A program made the position numbers and the translations under genes. Below the pieces are notes generated by a model. The model was not told the DNA's origin. It was given only the letters and a program-made list of their open reading frames with translations, and did not search any database. This document shows positions 59,383-64,000 of a stretch of 64,000 nucleotides of DNA, piece after piece (position 1 is the stretch's first letter; each line of letters begins with the position of its first letter). The stretch is from Rhizobium tropici CIAT 899 (GTDB lineage: Bacteria; Pseudomonadota; Alphaproteobacteria; Rhizobiales; Rhizobiaceae): positions 1,477,001 through 1,541,000 of the forward strand of contig NC_020059.1 in NCBI RefSeq assembly GCF_000330885.1. Reading direction: 5' to 3'.

Positions 59383-59853
59383 ATGAACTCGTCAAACGCC
59401 CTGCAACGCATATTCACCGCCAATCTGCTGACCACTGGCCGCCAATGGCGCCGGGCTGTCGATCTTGCGCTGAGCTCCCATGGCATATCCGAGGCGGTGG
59501 CCGCGCCGCTGCTTTGGATCGGCCGCCTCGGGGGAGGCGTGCGGCAGGTGGTGCTCGCCACCTGTGTCGGTATCGAAGGCCCGTCTCTGGTTCGGCTGAT
59601 CGATCAGCTCGAAAGCATGGAACTTGTCATCCGCAAGGATGATCCGACGGATCGGCGCGCGAAAGGCCTGTGGCTGACGCCTGAGGGCGAAAAGCTGGCT
59701 TCCCGTATGGAAGACGTACTTGATGAGCTGCGTGGCAAGATCCTTGCCAATGTCGACCCTGCGGATATCGAAGCCGCAGTTCGCGTCCTGAAGGCTTTCG
59801 AGGAGTTTGAGGCATCAAAGGCCGCCGAACCGGAGCCGGAGAAGGTCTCATGA
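59383..59853 (+). CDS. MarR family transcriptional regulator
   Basis: A 156-residue winged helix-turn-helix regulator. Helical dimerisation ends flank a DNA-binding core: the recognition-helix region CVGIEGPSLVRLIDQLESMELVIRK and the wing DPTDRRAKGLWLTPEGEKL. MarR proteins of this kind repress efflux genes until a phenolic ligand binds. The last codons overlap the next gene (ATGA), so the regulator and exporter are co-expressed. An AT-rich inverted repeat lies just upstream. Confidence 0.93.
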   Translation: MNSSNALQRIFTANLLTTGRQWRRAVDLALSSHGISEAVAAPLLWIGRLGGGVRQVVLATCVGIEGPSLVRLIDQLESMELVIRKDDPTDRRAKGLWLTPEGEKLASRMEDVLDELRGKILANVDPADIEAAVRVLKAFEEFEASKAAEPEPEKVS

Positions 59854-61922
59854 GCATTCCATCCTGGCGCGAGTGGTTATTTTCCGTCAAAGCCTTCATT
59901 GCTGCGATCATGGCGCTGTTCATCGCGCTGTCGCTCGATCTGCCGCGTCCCTATTGGGCGATGGCTGCCGTTTATGTGGTCGCCAATCCGCTTGCCGGCG
60001 CGACCAGTTCCAAGGGACTTTACCGCGCGCTCGGCACGCTTATCGGTGCCACCGCGTCCGTGATCCTCATCCCACTCTTCGTCAATGCGCCCGAACTGCT
60101 TTCGATCGTGGTAGCACTCTGGACCGGCACGCTGCTGTTCATCTCTATGCTCGACCGCACCTCGCGCAGCTATGTCTTCATGCTGGCCGGCTATACCTTG
60201 CCGCTCATCGCGCTGCCGACCGTCGGCTCGCCCGAAACCATTTTCGATGTGGCGCTTGCCCGCTCCGAGGAGATTATTATCGGCATCGTCTGCGCGAGCG
60301 TGGTCAGCGCCGTCGTCTTTCCGAGCAGCGTCGGCACTGTGCTCGGCCAGCGCATAGGGTCCTGGCTGGATGACGCCGGCACCTGGGCGGATGAGATCCT
60401 GCGCGGCGAGGGCGCTTCGCCCGCAACACCCCTTAAGCGGCAGAAGCTCGCCGCCGACGTTTCCGGCCTGGATCTCGTCATCAGCCAGTTGCGCTATGAT
60501 GCCGGCAGCCGTGACATCGTCAGGCATTCGCGCGAGCTGCGCGGCCGCCTGCTGATGCTGCTGCCGCTCTTCTCCTCACTTGCCGACCGCCTGCACGCCT
60601 TGAAGGCCGGTGGCAAGCCGTTACCGCAGGAATTGGTCGTTGTTTTGAACGAGGTGGCCGATTGGCTGGGGCAGGGTGGTCGCGGCAAGGCCGACGAGAC
60701 CGCTGAGACCTTGTCGCGGAAGATCGAGGAGTTGCAGGAGGACGACCTCGATATCGGTTGGGACGATCTCGTCCGGTCGAGCGCGCTCGCTCGCCTCAAG
60801 GAAATTGTCGACTTGTGGCAGGATTGCCTGACGCTGCGCGCTGAGATCGTCTCGGGACAGCAGGTCGGCGCCTGGCGTCCCGCCTTCCGCTACCGCAATG
60901 TCGTCGGTCGCAGCAGGCATTATGATTACGCCCTGCTTGCCTTCTCGGCCGGTAGCGTCATCGCCGGGATCGCCGTCGCCTGCTTCTTCTGGATCTATTC
61001 CGGCTGGGCGGATGGTGCCGGCTTCATCGCCATGGTGGCCGTTGCCTGCTCGTTTTTCGCCGCGCTCGATCGTCCCGCACCCTTCATCACCACCATGTTC
61101 ATCTGGACCGCGGTGAGCCTGGTCATCGCCTGCGTCTATATCTTCGGCGTGTTGCCGTCGATTTCCGGCTTCGAGATGCTGGTGCTGGTCTTTGCGCCGC
61201 CCTTCCTGGTGATGGGGCTGCTGATTACGCGCCCGCAAACCAACATGCTCGGCATGCTGCTGGCGGTGAACGGCGCAAGTTTCATCGCGCTGCAGGATCG
61301 TTACACCGCCGATTTCGCCAGCTTCACCAACAGTGCGATCGCTGCTCTGGCCGGTGTTGGTTTCGCCTTGGTCTGGACTTTGCTTACACGCCCATTTGGT
61401 TCCGAGCTTGCCGCCTGGCGGTTGGTCCGGGCCGGCTGGAGAGATCTGGCCGAAACTGCCGCCGGTATCCGCCGCGCCGATCATGAACGCCTCTCAGGTC
61501 GCATCCTTGATCGCCTGGGCCAGCTCGTGCCCCGCCTTGCAGGCATCGAGGACCGCGAACTGAAGAAGGTGGACGGCTATGCCGATGTCCGTCTCGGCTT
61601 CAATGTGCTGATGCTGCAGAAGGAGCGCGGCCAATTGAAGCCCGCTGCCGCCGCATCCGTCAGCGAAGTCCTGATCGGCGTGTCGGATTTCTATCGTTCG
61701 CGGCTGAAGGCAAAACGAGCCGTGGATCCGGCCGAAGAACTGCGTGTATCGATCGACCATAGCCTCGAAGCGGTCGCGCAGGAAAAGCGAGATTCCGCTC
61801 GGGCGAGCCTTGATGCGCTGGTCGGCCTTCGCCGGGCGCTTTTCCCGCATGCCGAACCGCCGGCGAGCTGGCGACCGCCCATAGCGGATACAACCCAACC
61901 TCTCCCCATTGCCGCCGAGTAA
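59850..61922 (+). CDS. FUSC family aromatic-acid exporter (AaeB/YccS-like)
   Basis: A 690-residue inner-membrane protein. An N-terminal block of about six spans (residues 12-165, with RPYWAMAAVYVVANPLAGATSSKGLYRALGTLIGA) is followed by a cytosolic part, a second membrane block (about 360-510) and a long soluble tail. This duplicated layout is typical of the FUSC superfamily, which exports compounds such as p-hydroxybenzoate and fusaric acid. With DUF1656 and HlyD partners it matches the E. coli aaeXAB set, though the substrate here is unknown. Confidence 0.9.
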   Translation: MSIPSWREWLFSVKAFIAAIMALFIALSLDLPRPYWAMAAVYVVANPLAGATSSKGLYRALGTLIGATASVILIPLFVNAPELLSIVVALWTGTLLFISMLDRTSRSYVFMLAGYTLPLIALPTVGSPETIFDVALARSEEIIIGIVCASVVSAVVFPSSVGTVLGQRIGSWLDDAGTWADEILRGEGASPATPLKRQKLAADVSGLDLVISQLRYDAGSRDIVRHSRELRGRLLMLLPLFSSLADRLHALKAGGKPLPQELVVVLNEVADWLGQGGRGKADETAETLSRKIEELQEDDLDIGWDDLVRSSALARLKEIVDLWQDCLTLRAEIVSGQQVGAWRPAFRYRNVVGRSRHYDYALLAFSAGSVIAGIAVACFFWIYSGWADGAGFIAMVAVACSFFAALDRPAPFITTMFIWTAVSLVIACVYIFGVLPSISGFEMLVLVFAPPFLVMGLLITRPQTNMLGMLLAVNGASFIALQDRYTADFASFTNSAIAALAGVGFALVWTLLTRPFGSELAAWRLVRAGWRDLAETAAGIRRADHERLSGRILDRLGQLVPRLAGIEDRELKKVDGYADVRLGFNVLMLQKERGQLKPAAAASVSEVLIGVSDFYRSRLKAKRAVDPAEELRVSIDHSLEAVAQEKRDSARASLDALVGLRRALFPHAEPPASWRPPIADTTQPLPIAAE

Positions 61923-61926
61923 TATC

Positions 61927-62136
61927 ATGCCCGCAGAATTCGATCTTTATGGCGTCTATATCCCGCGCCTTCTCGTTCTCATGCTCTTGACCTTGTTTGT
62001 CGTCATTATCCTTCGGCGCCTGCTCGCATGGATCGGAGTCTACACTCTGGTCTGGCATCGCGGCCTCTTCGATCTCGCGCTTTACGTCCTGCTGCTCGGC
62101 GCGGTCTCCTCAGTCTCTCGTTGGTACTTCACATGA
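61927..62136 (+). CDS. DUF1656 small membrane protein (AaeX-like)
   Basis: A 69-residue protein with two membrane spans. MPAEFDLYGVYIPRLLVLMLLTLFVVIILRRLL and the later FDLALYVLLLGAVSS are typical of DUF1656, which accompanies FUSC pumps. The start is ATG 61927, 4 bases after the pump's stop; a slightly longer frame to the left is not supported. Its stop overlaps the HlyD gene start (ATGA). Confidence 0.92.
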   Translation: MPAEFDLYGVYIPRLLVLMLLTLFVVIILRRLLAWIGVYTLVWHRGLFDLALYVLLLGAVSSVSRWYFT

Positions 62137-63023
62137 ACGCGTTAAAACTCATCGGCCGCGTCGCCGTTACACTCATTTTCGTTATTACCGCTGTCTATGT
62201 CGGCCGCCATCTCTGGGGTCATTATATGGACGAGCCCTGGACGCGCGATGCGCGCCTGAGGGCCGATGTCGTCGGCATCGCGCCTGACGTCTCCGGCCTG
62301 GTGAGCGAGGTCCTCGTCAAGGACAATCAGGCCGTCAGGAAAGGCGATGTCCTCTTCCGCGTCGATCGCGATCGCTTTGCCATCGCTCTCGAACAGGCGG
62401 ATGCAGCGCTTGCAAGCAGCAAGGCGGCTCTCGAACAGGCCCAGCGTGAAAGCGCGCGGCAGGCGCGTCTCGGCGATGCCGCCTCCCTGCAGCAGAAGGA
62501 GCAGGCGCTGACCACCGTGCAGCAGGATGAAGCCGCCGTTCGTCAGGCAACTGCCAATCGCGAACTCGCCCAGCTCAATCTCGACCGCTCCGAGGTTCGC
62601 GCCACCGTTAACGGCACGATCTCGAACCTCAGCCTGCGTCCGGGTGATTATGTCTCTGCCGGCACGGCCAAGGTCGCGTTGATCGACAGCGATTCCCTGC
62701 GCGTCGAAGGCTATTTCGAGGAAACCAAGCTACCGCGCATTCATATCGGTAACGAGGTTTATATCCATCTGATGGGCCAGACTGAAAAGCTGACGGGCCA
62801 CGTCGAAAGCATCGCCTATGGCATCGAGGACCGTGAACGCACCTCCGGCAGCCTGCTTGCCAACATCACGCCGACCTTCAGCTGGGTACGGCTGGCGCAG
62901 CGTGTGCCGGTGCGTATCGTTCTCGACAAGGTGCCCGACGGCACGAAGCTGATCGCCGGCCTGACGGCAACCGTCGAGGTGCAGGAACAGAGCCAGGCGA
63001 AGATCGCCAGCGCTGCGGAATGA
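62133..63023 (+). CDS. HlyD family periplasmic adaptor (AaeA-like)
   Basis: A 296-residue membrane-fusion protein. One N-terminal anchor (about residues 6-24) is followed by a biotinyl-lipoyl-like half (GIAPDVSGLVSEVLVKDNQAVRKGDVLFRVD), a coiled-coil hairpin rich in Ala/Gln (about 85-150), the returning half (RATVNGTISNLSLRPGDYVSAG) and a beta-barrel. It would link the FUSC pump to an outer-membrane channel, which is not encoded here. It starts inside the DUF1656 stop. Confidence 0.93.
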   Translation: MNALKLIGRVAVTLIFVITAVYVGRHLWGHYMDEPWTRDARLRADVVGIAPDVSGLVSEVLVKDNQAVRKGDVLFRVDRDRFAIALEQADAALASSKAALEQAQRESARQARLGDAASLQQKEQALTTVQQDEAAVRQATANRELAQLNLDRSEVRATVNGTISNLSLRPGDYVSAGTAKVALIDSDSLRVEGYFEETKLPRIHIGNEVYIHLMGQTEKLTGHVESIAYGIEDRERTSGSLLANITPTFSWVRLAQRVPVRIVLDKVPDGTKLIAGLTATVEVQEQSQAKIASAAE

Positions 63024-63051
63024 TTCTCGCTTAAAGGCAGGGCGGCCGCCT

Positions 63052-63705
63052 TCAGGCCGCTCTGGAACTCGAAGCCGCAACCGGCTTGCGCGCCGCCCGG
63101 CGTCTTTCCATCATGATCGGACGGTAGGATCTGTAGAGGATCATCGCGATCAGCAGGCCGATATAGATGAATTGCTCCACCGAGAGGACTTTGGTCGATA
63201 GCGCAAAGTGCAGGGCACCGCAGGCAGCGATGATATAGACGAGGCGATGCAGCCAGATCCATTTCTTGCCGAGACGCTTGATCGAGAAATTGTTCGAGGT
63301 GACAGCCAAGGCCAGCAGCATGACGAGCCCCGCCATGCCGAACATGATGAAAGGCCGCTTCAGCACGTCGTCGATGACCGCCTGTACGTCCAGCGCCTGG
63401 TCGAGGACCATATAGACGGTCAGATGCATCAGCGCGTAGTAGAAACAGAGGAGGCCGAGCGCGCGGCGATAGCGCAGATAGTTCCAGCCGAAGAGATCGC
63501 GAAGCGGCGTCACCGCAAGCGTCAGCAGCAGGAAGCGGATCGCCCACAGCCCCAGGAAAAGCTCGAAGGTCTTGACGGCATCGGCGCCGAGCTGGTCCGT
63601 CGCCCCGAGATAGAATTCCCAAGCCGCCGGTAAAAGCCCGACAAAGTAGAGCGCCCAGACGGAGGCGGGTTGCCAACGCTTGGGAAGAGCGAAGGAGAGG
63701 ACCAT
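63052..63705 (-). CDS. msrQ: Methionine sulfoxide reductase heme-binding membrane subunit MsrQ
   Basis: A 217-residue protein with five to six membrane spans. Heme-ligand histidines are expected in YYALMHLTVYM, WLHRLVYI and ALHFALS. Other family marks are TPLRDLFGWNYLRYRRALGL and WIWLHRL. It passes electrons from the quinone pool to MsrP, which repairs oxidised methionine in periplasmic proteins. Its start overlaps the msrP stop by one base (TGATG), a coupled pair. Confidence 0.95.
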   Translation of the reverse strand: MVLSFALPKRWQPASVWALYFVGLLPAAWEFYLGATDQLGADAVKTFELFLGLWAIRFLLLTLAVTPLRDLFGWNYLRYRRALGLLCFYYALMHLTVYMVLDQALDVQAVIDDVLKRPFIMFGMAGLVMLLALAVTSNNFSIKRLGKKWIWLHRLVYIIAACGALHFALSTKVLSVEQFIYIGLLIAMILYRSYRPIMMERRRAARKPVAASSSRAA

Positions 63706-64000
63706 CAGAAATTCACCCTGAGATCCATGCCGCTATAGAGGCTGGCGACCTGATCGGCATAGCCGTTGAAGGGCAGGGTGGGATGACGGTTCGAGCCGAA
63801 GAAGCCGCCTTCGCCGATGCGCCGCTCCGTCGCCTGGCTCCAGCGCGGATGGTCGACGGCCGGATTGACGTTGGCATAGAAGCCATATTCCTGGCTGTTC
63901 GTCGCCTGCCAGGTATTGATCGGCTGCTTGTCGGTGAGCGTAATGCGGACGATCGACTTGATGCCCTTGAAGCCGTATTTCCACGGCACGACGAGCCGGA
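63705..64000 (-). CDS. msrP: Methionine sulfoxide reductase catalytic subunit MsrP, C-terminal part
   Basis: The last 97 codons or so of the molybdopterin-dependent periplasmic reductase, cut by the window end. [21 protein letters not shown] and [23 protein letters not shown] are strong family segments. The N-terminal Tat signal and the Mo-ligating cysteine lie outside the window. It precedes msrQ on the minus strand. Confidence 0.93.
   Translation of the reverse strand, partial: RLVVPWKYGFKGIKSIVRITLTDKQPINTWQATNSQEYGFYANVNPAVDHPRWSQATERRIGEGGFFGSNRHPTLPFNGYADQVASLYSGMDLRVNF

Overview
The window reads as a chromosomal segment of an alphaproteobacterium of the family Rhizobiaceae, most likely Rhizobium. 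The basis is the gene orders aat-accC-accB-aroQ and rne-amidase-mrcA-prfB, an RNase E with an acidic insertion in its S1 domain, two tuf genes, a 101-residue S14 without zinc cysteines, and the absence of rpsD, rpmJ and infA from the ribosomal cluster. The sequence is GC-rich and its genes share a uniform codon style. I see no phage, insertion sequence or CRISPR array.

Layout. 0-7 kb: the end of an NDUFA12-like gene, DUF2155 and DUF1062 proteins, then aat, the fatty-acid pair accC-accB, aroQ, a DsbA-like thioredoxin and an aminotransferase. 7-16 kb: rne, with a structured upstream region, diverges from an amidase, a class A PBP and prfB, which carries a programmed +1 frameshift. 16-26 kb: tRNA-Thr(TGT), tRNA-Tyr(GTA), tRNA-Gly(TCC), tuf and tRNA-Trp(CCA) lie in the same order as in the enterobacterial thrU-tyrU-glyT-tufB region, but are separated by nadK, rlmB, a double-Inh protein, DUF3597, a kinase-like P-loop gene, a GrpB gene, an SDR and two glycosyltransferase-like genes. 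26-38.5 kb: secE-nusG, rplK-rplA, rplJ-rplL and rpoB-rpoC. 39-58.6 kb: the str operon (rpsL, rpsG, fusA, second tuf), then S10, spc and alpha gene sets from rpsJ to rplQ, with secY and adk inside. 58.7-64 kb: a DUF2809 membrane protein, a marR-FUSC-DUF1656-HlyD efflux operon, and convergent msrQ-msrP, with msrP cut by the window end.

Most of the window is core translation and transcription machinery expressed from long operons. The signals that stand out are regulatory or evolutionary: the RF2 frameshift site, a four-hairpin array upstream of rne, two inverted repeats between nadK and tRNA-Thr, a P-loop gene whose only plausible start is ATA, two tuf genes encoding identical proteins, leader hairpins in the ribosomal operons, and the opened-up tRNA-tuf-secE cluster. 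I found no convincing new multi-gene system.
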